Assembly: GCF_030317145.1 (NCBI RefSeq)
Contig: NZ_JASZYE010000012.1
Coordinates: 38,964 to 102,963, forward strand
Source: Variovorax flavidus
Lineage (GTDB): Bacteria > Pseudomonadota > Gammaproteobacteria > Burkholderiales > Burkholderiaceae_C
Length of the DNA: 64,000 nucleotides
Reading direction: 5' to 3'
Shown: in pieces, positions 8,562 through 16,440 of the stretch
Layout: every line of letters begins with the position of its first letter
Numbering within the stretch: the first letter of the stretch is position 1
Made by a program: the position numbers and the translations under genes
The notes under the pieces: generated by a model
What the model was told of the DNA's origin: nothing
Seen by the model: only the letters and a program-made list of their open reading frames with translations
The model's database searches: none

Positions 8562-9516
8562 TCAGGCGAGGATGGCCACGATGCGCGTGCACGACCAGTA
8601 CGCCGCCATCGTCCCGATCGTGTAGAGCGATGCGCGGCGCGCCATCGGCATCACCGGCATGTCCCTCACGATGCGGTAGAGCACCCACGCGGCGGCGACC
8701 GTCATCAATTGGCCGATCTCCACGCCGACATTGAAGGTGAGCAGCGCGACCCAGAGGTAGTTGTCGGGCAGGCCGATCTCTTTCAAGGCGCCCGCGAAGC
8801 CGAGCCCGTGCACCAGGCCGAAGAGAAAGGCCACGAGCGCCGGCCATCTGCGCGCTAGCGTTGGCTCCACGCAAGGCCTCCCCGGCCACCAGCATGATCG
8901 ACAGGGCGATCGTGGCTTCCACCGGCGGCGGCCGCAAGGTCAGCAGGCCCAGCGCGCTACAAGCCAGCGTGAGGCTGTGTGCGGCGGTGAAGGCCGTGAT
9001 GGTCAGCAGCAGCCGGCGATTGAATCCCACGAGGAACAACAGGCCCACCACGAACATCAGGTGGTCCCAGCCCGTGAGGATATGCTCGATGCCCAGAACG
9101 GTATAGGCGGATGCGATCTGTGCCAGGCCGCGCTTGTCGTCGGCCGATCCGAAAAGGTGCACCGTCGACTGGGCGGCGGTGAGCGTGTAGACGCGCGTCT
9201 GGCCATCAAGCCACGTGAGCTTTACCAGCGCGGCCGAGTAGCGCTTGCCGACGCCGTCGATCGACAGGGTGCCCGTCATGCCGCTCTCGCCACAATGCAC
9301 CGCGTTCGACTCGATGTTGCGGCATCCCTCGGGCCAGACCGGCGTGAGATCCTCGCTGGCCGGGCGTTTGTCGCCCGCACCCCACTGCCAGATGAACTCG
9401 CCACGGGAGACTTCCCGCAGTTCCATCTCGGCCATGCTCATCTCGTGCGCGTGGACAACCGCGGCAGGCATCAGGGCCAGCACCCCCAGCAGCACTCGTC
9501 GCAACCATCCGCTCAT
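8562..9516 (-). pseudogene. HupE/UreJ family membrane protein, one-base frameshift
   Basis: ATG 9516 overlaps the stop of the isomerase gene in an ATGA, so translation is coupled. A signal peptide ending VVHAHE exposes an N-terminal His, as usual for HupE/UreJ-2 proteins, and is followed by a periplasmic domain of about 140 residues. The membrane part has EHILTGWDHLMFVVGLLFLV, matching the metal-binding HxxxxDH motif. Near 8868 the frame must shift: GEALRG continues in another frame as EPTLARRWPALVAFLFGL and VHGLGFAGAL to the stop at 8562. The junction reads CGTGGAGCC where CGTGAGCC would restore one frame, an extra G in a G-pair. Family members are secondary nickel/cobalt permeases; the substrate here is unknown. 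Possibly a sequencing error. Confidence 0.8.
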
Positions 9517-10322
9517 TGGGTCGAGACTTCGAAGCGAACCGTGTACTTCCGCCCGAGCGCGCGCACCGCAGCGGTGCGCTGGTCGGCCAGGGTCGAGTCG
9601 GTCCAGTCCTGCAGCACGACGCCGTGCAGCGACTCGAAGTCGGCTGCCTTCGATGGCGCGACCGCATCGAGCCGGATCGCACGCAGGCCGTCCTTCGTCG
9701 GTTGCGCCAGCCACTTGCCCTGCGGCGCGGAATCGAGTGCCGTCACGAAATCTACGCCGTAGCTTTGCTCGAGGTTGGCGCGCGGGCGTCCCTTGAAGAC
9801 ACGCAGTCCCGCTTTCGCATCGCCCGGTGTGCCGGCGTTCAAGGCACCGACGAACTCGCGCAACGCGGCCTCCGTGGTGTCCGGCGACACCACGGCCTCC
9901 TGGAAGTCGTAACGCGCCGGCTCGTCATACTTCGCTCGCTTGCGTTCGAACCAGTCGTGCAGAACCTTTTCATCGACAGGCGGCAGCTTGACGCCGGCAT
10001 CCACGACGCTCAGGGCCTTGAAGATGACGCGTTCGCGAATTGCGGGATCACCCTGGTCGACACGCAGCGCGAGCCCTTCGCGATAGAGCACCTCGTTGTC
10101 GACCCAGCGCTCGCGCAGCGTCTTCAATTCATCCGGGTTCGGCTGGCGCCCGCGCGACGAGGCAAACAGCCGCCGGGCTTCCGCATCGACATCGGCGCCG
10201 ACCACGATCGTTCGTGGGTCGTCTTCGCGCGATACGAGGTAGTGGTCGGCGGCGAAGAGCAGCCCGCCGAGCAGCACGAAGTGCAGCAGCGGTTCGCGCA
10301 ACCAGGCGGGCGTCCTTGCCAT
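9513..10322 (-). CDS. PpiC-like peptidyl-prolyl isomerase, membrane-anchored
   Basis: 269 residues from ATG 10322; a GTG at 10349, overlapping the end of the upstream gene, is the alternative start. One N-terminal membrane helix (LLHFVLLGGLLFAADHYLV) anchors a periplasmic SurA/PrsA-like helical region (WVDNEVLYREGLALRVDQGD) followed by a parvulin-like half. The gene order DUF3604 - peptidyl-prolyl isomerase - HupE/UreJ is a recurring neighbourhood in proteobacteria, from general knowledge. It probably helps fold or place the exported DUF3604 protein; that is an inference. It overlaps hupE by 4 bp. Confidence 0.75.
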   Translation of the reverse strand: MARTPAWLREPLLHFVLLGGLLFAADHYLVSREDDPRTIVVGADVDAEARRLFASSRGRQPNPDELKTLRERWVDNEVLYREGLALRVDQGDPAIRERVIFKALSVVDAGVKLPPVDEKVLHDWFERKRAKYDEPARYDFQEAVVSPDTTEAALREFVGALNAGTPGDAKAGLRVFKGRPRANLEQSYGVDFVTALDSAPQGKWLAQPTKDGLRAIRLDAVAPSKAADFESLHGVVLQDWTDSTLADQRTAAVRALGRKYTVRFEVSTQ

Positions 10323-10338
10323 GCGCTTCTGTGGCTCC

Positions 10339-12573
10339 CTACTTGACACCGGCCACCAGCGTTGAGCCCTTGACCTCGATATAGATCGGGTTGCTGTAGA
10401 ACCAGAGGTCCGACCAGGCGGCCACGTCGTAGCTGACGTACTTCTGTCCGTTATTCACGGCAAGATGGTCGGGGCACGCGGCGTCGTTGCACGGGATGGC
10501 CAGGTTGGCGACGTTGCTCGCGTTGGTCACCAGATCAGGCAACGGGTTGCCGTTGGCATCGGTCTCGTGCGGCACGCTGGGCGGCAGGTTGGTGCCGCGC
10601 AGGCGCAGGTACTGTGATGTCGACACGGTGCCGGGCAGACGGAAAGTCATCCGGCGGAAGTCGCCGCCGGCGGATTTCCAGCTCGCGCCGTTGAAGGTCT
10701 TGATGACCGCAGCCGTCGGGTTCTTCGCCGCCGTGGGCACGTTCGCGAGGCTCGGGTTGGTGAGCCAGTCGCGCGGCCATTCACCGGCGTACTGGAGCGG
10801 ATCGCTCGGGCTCTTGTAGCCGCTCACCATCCCGCGGATCACATCGATATGGTCCAACACTGGCTTGTTCAGCGGCTGCTTGATGCCGACCTGTGCAAGC
10901 GACGGATTGGGAAACGCGTACGGCGAATAGTTGGTGCCCGCAGGATCGCGCACCACCACGGAGACGATGATCTCTGCGCCCGGACGCACCACAAGCTTCT
11001 CGCCCATGGTGGCGCACTCGTCATGGTCGACGTCGGTGTTCTGCACGGCGGCGGCAACGGCCAGCGCCTCGACCACCGCGTTGCCCACGGCGTCGAGCGC
11101 CGGCGTGGACCGTCCGCGCGGATACGACGCACAGGCGACGAAAGCCAGCCGGTCGATCAACTGGCCGCTGGTCGTGAAGCTGTTGCCGCTGCGTAGGCCG
11201 TCGACGATGGATCGCGGCGTCAACTCGTCTCCGCCGTGCGGCTTGTCGTGGCCGCGCCGGTCGTCGTCGCGACCTCGTCCACCGGTGTCGCGCACCATCA
11301 CGAAGTCGCGCTGGTACTCGCCCGGATAGAAGTCCTGCGTCGAGCGGCGATCATCGGGGCCGAAGATGCCGCGGTTGTGCCAATCGGAACTTGCGAAGAA
11401 CCAGAAGTTGCGTCCTTCGCCCAGCAGCGCATCCCACACGCCGCCTACCTGCGCGCCGTAGACGCCAGTGCCTCCGTAGGTGGTCCCGCCCACGGAGTCG
11501 ACCAGCACGCCTCCAATGTTGTTGCGCTTGGGGAAGTATTCGCCGCGATCGGATGACGCGCCATGGCCGGGCTGCGTCTCGAAGCCGAAGGCCGACTTGG
11601 GCGCCGCGTTGTTGAAGTCACGCAGGTGCTCGATATTGAAGCCGTTGTTGCCATCCGGATTGAACGGGCCGGCGCGCTCCAGGTGCGAGGGCACATAGTA
11701 GGAACCGTTCGGGTGGTGCTCCGCCATCCACTTCATGGCTTCGACCGTCTTCAAATGGCCGCGCGTGCCAGTGCCAGTGCCGCCCGCAGGAATGAGCTTT
11801 TGCGCGGTCGCGTTCCAGCTCGGATCGGCGGCATTTGCGCTGCCGGTGACTGAGCAATTCCAGTTGTTGCCGATCGTGCCGCCCACAACGGTGTTACCCC
11901 GACTCGTGTCGGTGTCGTTCCGATCGAAGCAGTATTCCCACTGCGCAAGGGCATTGGCATTGCCGAGAGGCGTGTAGCCCGGCTTCGTGGGGAGGCGTCC
12001 GCGATCGATGGATTTGGGCATCTGGCCGGTGATGACCGACGTGGACACGTGCTCGTGGCCCGCAGATACGGATTCAACGCCGATGAAAAGCGGTTGGTCG
12101 CGCAGGCGGGCCAGGTATTCGAGGATCGGGTACTGGTACTCCTGGATCGACTGCCAGCGCCACATGTTGCCGTTGCCACCGACCCCGCCGTTCAGGCCTT
12201 TGAGATTGGCCGCACCAATGCTGTCGGTCCAAGTCGTCGTCGGACCTTGACCTGTGTAGGGGTAGGCAGGAGTGCCAAGGCTCTCGTCCTCGGCCAGCGT
12301 GCAGTTGCGATTGCCGTTGCCGCCGTGGCCAGCTTGCACGAACCAGTCCAAGCCCCACGGCGTATCGGCCGTGTCGGTGGCCTTCTTGACCAGCTTCTGC
12401 ATCGAGATCGAACCGTCGGAACAGGTGGTGTGATTGTGAAAATCGCCGGTCACGTAGGTGCCGGAGCTCTTGTCGCCCGCACTGGCCGGCGCAGGCATGG
12501 CGAGCAGGCCCGCGGCGCCGGCCGCCGCAACCGCGGCGAGGGCGAACTGGTTCTTCGTGAACACGAGATTCAT
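10339..12573 (-). CDS. secreted DUF3604 (PHP-superfamily) protein
   Basis: 744 residues; ATG 12573 has GGAG 8 bases upstream. A signal peptide (FALAAVAAAGAAGLLAMPAPASA) is followed by TYVTGDFHNHTTCSDGS, the HxH metal motif typical of PHP phosphoesterases. Later DUF3604 motifs include SADRGEYFPKRN and FFASSDWHNRGIFG, and the frame ends with a beta-rich domain. Between these lies a charged insert (GRGRDDDRRGHDKPHGGDE). PHP domains hydrolyse phosphoesters with a metal cluster; DUF3604 itself has no firmly established substrate. First gene of the operon with the isomerase and HupE, behind a PhoB-like box. Confidence 0.88.
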   Translation of the reverse strand: MNLVFTKNQFALAAVAAAGAAGLLAMPAPASAGDKSSGTYVTGDFHNHTTCSDGSISMQKLVKKATDTADTPWGLDWFVQAGHGGNGNRNCTLAEDESLGTPAYPYTGQGPTTTWTDSIGAANLKGLNGGVGGNGNMWRWQSIQEYQYPILEYLARLRDQPLFIGVESVSAGHEHVSTSVITGQMPKSIDRGRLPTKPGYTPLGNANALAQWEYCFDRNDTDTSRGNTVVGGTIGNNWNCSVTGSANAADPSWNATAQKLIPAGGTGTGTRGHLKTVEAMKWMAEHHPNGSYYVPSHLERAGPFNPDGNNGFNIEHLRDFNNAAPKSAFGFETQPGHGASSDRGEYFPKRNNIGGVLVDSVGGTTYGGTGVYGAQVGGVWDALLGEGRNFWFFASSDWHNRGIFGPDDRRSTQDFYPGEYQRDFVMVRDTGGRGRDDDRRGHDKPHGGDELTPRSIVDGLRSGNSFTTSGQLIDRLAFVACASYPRGRSTPALDAVGNAVVEALAVAAAVQNTDVDHDECATMGEKLVVRPGAEIIVSVVVRDPAGTNYSPYAFPNPSLAQVGIKQPLNKPVLDHIDVIRGMVSGYKSPSDPLQYAGEWPRDWLTNPSLANVPTAAKNPTAAVIKTFNGASWKSAGGDFRRMTFRLPGTVSTSQYLRLRGTNLPPSVPHETDANGNPLPDLVTNASNVANLAIPCNDAACPDHLAVNNGQKYVSYDVAAWSDLWFYSNPIYIEVKGSTLVAGVK

Positions 12574-12665
12574 CGGTTTAACTCCGTCAGGGTGGACTGG
12601 AAGGGGAAGAACCAGCCGCGCGATGTCCTTCACGCTGCCGGGGCAATAGAAAGTAGTGATTTGCG

Positions 12666-12683
12666 ATGACCGGACCGTGACAG
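12666..12683 (-). promoter_or_regulatory. putative PhoB box before the DUF3604 operon
   Basis: Minus strand CTGTCAC-GGTC-CGGTCAT, direct heptamers 4 bp apart, 93 bp before ATG 12573. The first half-site differs from CTGTCAT by one base. Confidence 0.65.
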
Positions 12684-12750
12684 AGCGAGGGCGGGGCGGC
12701 CGCTATCGAGGCACCGCTTGCCGCGAGCCGACGAACGGTCGTGCGCCCCG

Positions 12751-15312
12751 TCAGGGCGCGGGCTCGGCCAGTTGCCGGAGCGCCAGCATCGCTTCCGCTC
12801 GTGCCGGCTGGACGCGCTGCAGATCCTCCAGCAGCGAGCGGGCAGCACGAGGATCACTGCGCGCGAGCACCCCTGCCATGCGCAGCAGCGGGTCATAGGC
12901 CGGGCGAAAGTCCGGGCTGATCCGCAAGACCGACAGCAGCGGCTCCCGGACCTGCGCCAGCATGCGCTGCACATCGGCAACGGGGCGCACCGACTGCCCG
13001 GCCTCGAGGAAGCGATCACGTGCCGCCCAATAGGCCGCTAGACGGCGCGACAGGTCCGGGTCGGCGTCGCTGCCGACAAGTTCGGCAGGCGAGATCTCGA
13101 ACTCATGCAGCAGCGCGACGAGCCGGTCGCCCGGCTGCGAATCGGGCACGTAGGTGACTCTTGGCGCCCGGTAGCCGACCACGGGATGATCGTCCGTGTT
13201 GACCGGTGCGTCGCTGGCGAAGCGGGCCAGCGCCGCCGGCCCGGCGACGAAGTTGCCCAGGACGCCGAATGCATCCTCCATGCGGAAGCCGCCTCGCTGC
13301 TGGGGCGCAGGCTTGTGGGCCAGCCCGCTCAACCGGGCCACGTCGAATGGGCCATCCTCTGCGCGCGCCACGAGACCGAGCACCGGCGTTTCCAGGCTGA
13401 AGGTCGCCAGCACGGCCAGTGCCCGCGGATTCACCGCCACGAACGAACGCACGATGCTGCGCAGGGTGTCGATGTCGAGCTGGTGCAAAGGCAGCCACTG
13501 GCAGAAGACGCCGTCGGCGGCCAGCCGGTTGCGAACCGCTCGAAAGTGCTCGACCGTGTACAGCGAGCCGGTGCCGCTGCGCGCAGGGTGGTAGTTGTCG
13601 GCGACGATCAGGTCGTAGCGTTGGTCGGTGGTGCGCACGAAGCGACGGGCGTCGGCGACCGTCACATGCAGTCGCGGACTCGGCTTGCCATCCGTGAGCG
13701 CTTGCGTGAAATAGGCAGACGCCTCGACGACTTCGGGCAGCAGTTCCACCGCATCGACCTGCACGGAGGGATCCTGCGCAGCCGATGATGCGGTCACGCC
13801 GGTGCCAAGGCCCAGGAACAGGGCATGCCGCGGCGCTGGATGCAGCATCAGGGGAATCAGCGCTTGTCGGGCATCCGCGGGCAACGTGGCGCTGCTGCCT
13901 TCCTGCTGCCGGTTGTTGATGCGCAACCGAGCGACGCCGACGCCGTCTTCCACCACGCTCACCGCAGCCATTGCGCCATCTCGGTAGCTGACAATGCGTC
14001 CGCCCTCGGGCACATCGACGAAGGCCAGTGGCGGCGACAGCACCGCGATCGCGACCAGTGCGGCCACAGGCGTCCAGAATGCCGGCTTCGTTATTGTGCC
14101 GGGCAGGGCCAGCGCGAGGTAGCCCGCAGCGACCAGCAAAAGCGAATGCTTCGGCCCCAAGGCCGGGAGCAGGATGACGCCAAACAGCAAAGGCGCGACG
14201 GCTGCCCCCAGCGTGTTGAAACCCAGCGCGCGCCCAAAGACATGGCCCTCGGCCCGTGCGTGTGCACAGAGATGGGCGAACAACGCACCCATCACCAGGG
14301 TCGGCAGAAGGAAAGCTGCGACGGCAGGCGCGGCCTCCGAAACCAGCGCCGAGGCCATGCCGGGGCCCAAGCGCTCGGCGACGGCCAGCCGCAGCCGGTC
14401 CGCGCCCCACAAGCTCAGCGTGCCGAGAAGGCAGGTCGTCGCCTGTAGCCGGAACAGGGCGTTGAGAACCCGGACCGGATCGGCGGCGCTGGCGCTCAGG
14501 CGATGCCACGCGGCGGCCCCCATCGCCGTGCCCGCCAGGTACACCGCGAGAAGCATCGCGAAGGTGTAGACGGTGTCCTGCGCCACCTGGCTCAGCACGC
14601 GAACGACGAGCACCTCGTAGCCGATGCCCAACAGGCCCGTTGCGGCCAGCGTCGCCAAGGCGGCCGGGCTTGCCGCGCGCGTGGCGGCATGCACGCCACC
14701 CGCACTCGCCGCCGGCGGCAGTGCAAAAGCCGCCGCGGCGCAACCCAGATTGAGCAAGGCGCACGCCACCGCCGTGCGGGCTAGGCCGAACTGCGGCACC
14801 AGCCAGAATGCAGCGATGAGCACACCGATCACCGCACCGAAGGTGTTGCAGGCATAGAGGGCCGCGATGCCCTGCTTTTCGTGACCCAGCCGTGCCATGA
14901 CGCGCTCCATGGCGGGCAGGGTCGCTCCCATGGCGGCCGTGGCCGGCAGCAGCACGACGAAGGTGCCGAAGAAGGCCACCGTCCACTGCCAGAGAGGTGA
15001 CGGCTGGGGACCGGTGGCATCGAGTAGGACCTGGCTGACCGGCGCCAGGAGCAACGCCAGCGCCACGCTCCACAGGGCGATCCATACTTCGCACGCCGCG
15101 TACCAGCGCTCGGGCCGTGCACTGCGAACGACGTGCGGGCCGATGGCCAGTGAGCCCAATGCGAGCCCTCCGAAGAAGGCCGCCACCACGGCCAGCACTG
15201 CGGCCGACTCATGGCCCAGCCACAACGCGCTCTGTTGTGTCCAGACGATCTGGTAGCCGAGTCCGGCGAAGCCGGACGCGACCATCAACCCGCAGGCGAT
15301 ACGGTGGCGCAT
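12751..15312 (-). CDS. fused MFS-like membrane / spermidine-synthase-like protein
   Basis: 853 residues. The first half has about 12 hydrophobic helices (GLMVASGFAGLGYQIVWTQQ is the characteristic start of this fusion family). After about residue 450 a soluble Rossmann methyltransferase-type domain carries LFLGLGTGVTASSA (nucleotide-binding Gly loop), VDAVELLPEVVEA and DLIVADNYHPARSGTGSLYT, as in polyamine synthases. A C-terminal helical tail of about 100 residues may contain TPRs. Members are annotated as fused MFS/spermidine synthases, but polyamine synthesis has not been generally shown for them. It starts 3 bp after the stop of the oxygenase-like gene and forms an operon with it. Confidence 0.85.
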   Translation of the reverse strand: MRHRIACGLMVASGFAGLGYQIVWTQQSALWLGHESAAVLAVVAAFFGGLALGSLAIGPHVVRSARPERWYAACEVWIALWSVALALLLAPVSQVLLDATGPQPSPLWQWTVAFFGTFVVLLPATAAMGATLPAMERVMARLGHEKQGIAALYACNTFGAVIGVLIAAFWLVPQFGLARTAVACALLNLGCAAAAFALPPAASAGGVHAATRAASPAALATLAATGLLGIGYEVLVVRVLSQVAQDTVYTFAMLLAVYLAGTAMGAAAWHRLSASAADPVRVLNALFRLQATTCLLGTLSLWGADRLRLAVAERLGPGMASALVSEAAPAVAAFLLPTLVMGALFAHLCAHARAEGHVFGRALGFNTLGAAVAPLLFGVILLPALGPKHSLLLVAAGYLALALPGTITKPAFWTPVAALVAIAVLSPPLAFVDVPEGGRIVSYRDGAMAAVSVVEDGVGVARLRINNRQQEGSSATLPADARQALIPLMLHPAPRHALFLGLGTGVTASSAAQDPSVQVDAVELLPEVVEASAYFTQALTDGKPSPRLHVTVADARRFVRTTDQRYDLIVADNYHPARSGTGSLYTVEHFRAVRNRLAADGVFCQWLPLHQLDIDTLRSIVRSFVAVNPRALAVLATFSLETPVLGLVARAEDGPFDVARLSGLAHKPAPQQRGGFRMEDAFGVLGNFVAGPAALARFASDAPVNTDDHPVVGYRAPRVTYVPDSQPGDRLVALLHEFEISPAELVGSDADPDLSRRLAAYWAARDRFLEAGQSVRPVADVQRMLAQVREPLLSVLRISPDFRPAYDPLLRMAGVLARSDPRAARSLLEDLQRVQPARAEAMLALRQLAEPAP

Positions 15313-15315
15313 CGC

Positions 15316-15954
15316 TCAGCCGCCGAAGCTGATCTTGTAGCCCCAGGAATCCAGGCGGGTGGGAATGGCGTTGAACGCCATCGTGATTCGCCGCTCCCCG
15401 GGATTCGGTGGCACCGCGTGCATCAGGTAGCTCGGGAACAGCACCATGTCGCCAGGTTCCGGCGCGGGACTGATCCACTTGTCGGCGCTGTAGGGCCCGG
15501 GCGTGGTCTGCGCATGGTCGTTCCGGAACGCGAAGTCGTGCCCGCCCGGCGACTTCATGAACACGGTCCGCGCATCCGGGTGCGTGGGTGTCAGGTACAA
15601 CACGCCCGACACGAAGCTGTTGGCATGGTTGTGCATCGCCTGCCGGCCGCCGGTGTCGAGCACGTTGACCCACATTTCCTTGACTGACCACCCGATGCGC
15701 TCTCCGAACAAGAGTGCGCCGAAGTCGACCAGCTTGGGCGTGATCAGGCTTGCGCAATCGACCAGCAGCGGACTGTCGCCGGGCTGCAGCATCGATGTGT
15801 GCGAGAGACTGGGGGACGAGTTGTTGTCCCGCGAAGCCTGCGATGCGAAGTGCTCGACCAGCCCGTGCACGAGCGCGGCGCCGAGCGCTTGCGGCACGCG
15901 CATGAACGGTGTCGGAAAGAGCCCTGTGATTTCGTCCATCGGCCGCATTGTCAT
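15316..15954 (-). CDS. putative 2OG-Fe(II) oxygenase, TIGR02466-like
   Basis: 212 residues; ATG codons at 15954, 15948 and 15939 compete and no ribosome site separates them. Motifs match the TIGR02466 group of 2-oxoglutarate/Fe(II) oxygenases: a double-stranded beta-helix core with QAMHNHANSFVSGVLYL (first iron His), LFPSYLMHAVPPN (distal His) and RRITMAFN (2-oxoglutarate-binding Arg). The natural substrate of this group is unknown. First gene of a two-gene operon with the MFS/synthase-like gene. Confidence 0.8.
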   Translation of the reverse strand: MTMRPMDEITGLFPTPFMRVPQALGAALVHGLVEHFASQASRDNNSSPSLSHTSMLQPGDSPLLVDCASLITPKLVDFGALLFGERIGWSVKEMWVNVLDTGGRQAMHNHANSFVSGVLYLTPTHPDARTVFMKSPGGHDFAFRNDHAQTTPGPYSADKWISPAPEPGDMVLFPSYLMHAVPPNPGERRITMAFNAIPTRLDSWGYKISFGG

Positions 15955-15972
15955 GCGGCCGCTGCTCGAGCG

Positions 15973-15990
15973 GGGTCACGGTTCTGTCAT
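15973..15990 (+). promoter_or_regulatory. putative PhoB box before the TonB-receptor operon
   Basis: GGGTCAC-GGTT-CTGTCAT, direct heptamers 4 bp apart, the second a perfect CTGTCAT, ending 40 bp before ATG 16031. It points towards the receptor operon rather than the divergent oxygenase gene. Confidence 0.68.
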
Positions 15991-16030
15991 ATACGCTTCC
16001 CAGAATGACCGGCCGGGAAAGCAATCATTC

Positions 16031-16438
16031 ATGCATCGAACCCATTGCTCAACCCGTATCGGCCTGACCTTGCTGGCGCTCAGCGCGTCAACCTGGGTGA
16101 ATGGCGCGGAATTGGATTTCAACCTGCTCGAAGTCCCCGCCGAAACGCAGTCGAGCGGCCCGGCACAGCCGCAGGCATGGACGCCGATGCGTCCTTCGCC
16201 TTCTTCCCCGGACGCTCAGACCTTGCCGAAGCCGCAGCAGCGAGAAGAGGCTGCCGGCCCGGGCAGCGCTGTGTTGACGCCTTTCGCCGAATCGTCGCGA
16301 GCCCCTTCAGGCAGCGCAGCACCGCACGACAAAGCTGCCGCCGCATCACGTGGCCTGGATGTTCCGGATCTGGTCCTGACCGCCGTTGCAATCCTTGCCG
16401 GTGTCGCTGCGCTCGCGTGGCTCCTGCGCAGAGCCTGA
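16031..16438 (+). CDS. small membrane protein coupled to the TonB receptor gene
   Basis: 135 residues. An N-terminal signal peptide (IGLTLLALSASTWVNGA) leads into a Pro/Ser/Ala-rich, probably disordered periplasmic stretch, then one C-terminal helix (LVLTAVAILAGVAALAWLL) followed by two arginines. No known domain recognised. Its stop is 2 bp before the receptor start, so the two are made together. It could be an accessory or docking factor for the receptor, but nothing in the sequence proves this. The long open frame beginning at 15503 that contains it is antisense to the oxygenase gene and is not credible upstream of 16031. Confidence 0.65.
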   Translation: MHRTHCSTRIGLTLLALSASTWVNGAELDFNLLEVPAETQSSGPAQPQAWTPMRPSPSSPDAQTLPKPQQREEAAGPGSAVLTPFAESSRAPSGSAAPHDKAAAASRGLDVPDLVLTAVAILAGVAALAWLLRRA

Positions 16439-16440
16439 CA

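Noticed and set aside
13103..15094. Second long minus-strand frame inside the MFS/synthase gene
   Set aside because: It is a shifted frame of a gene whose other frame carries all the family motifs.
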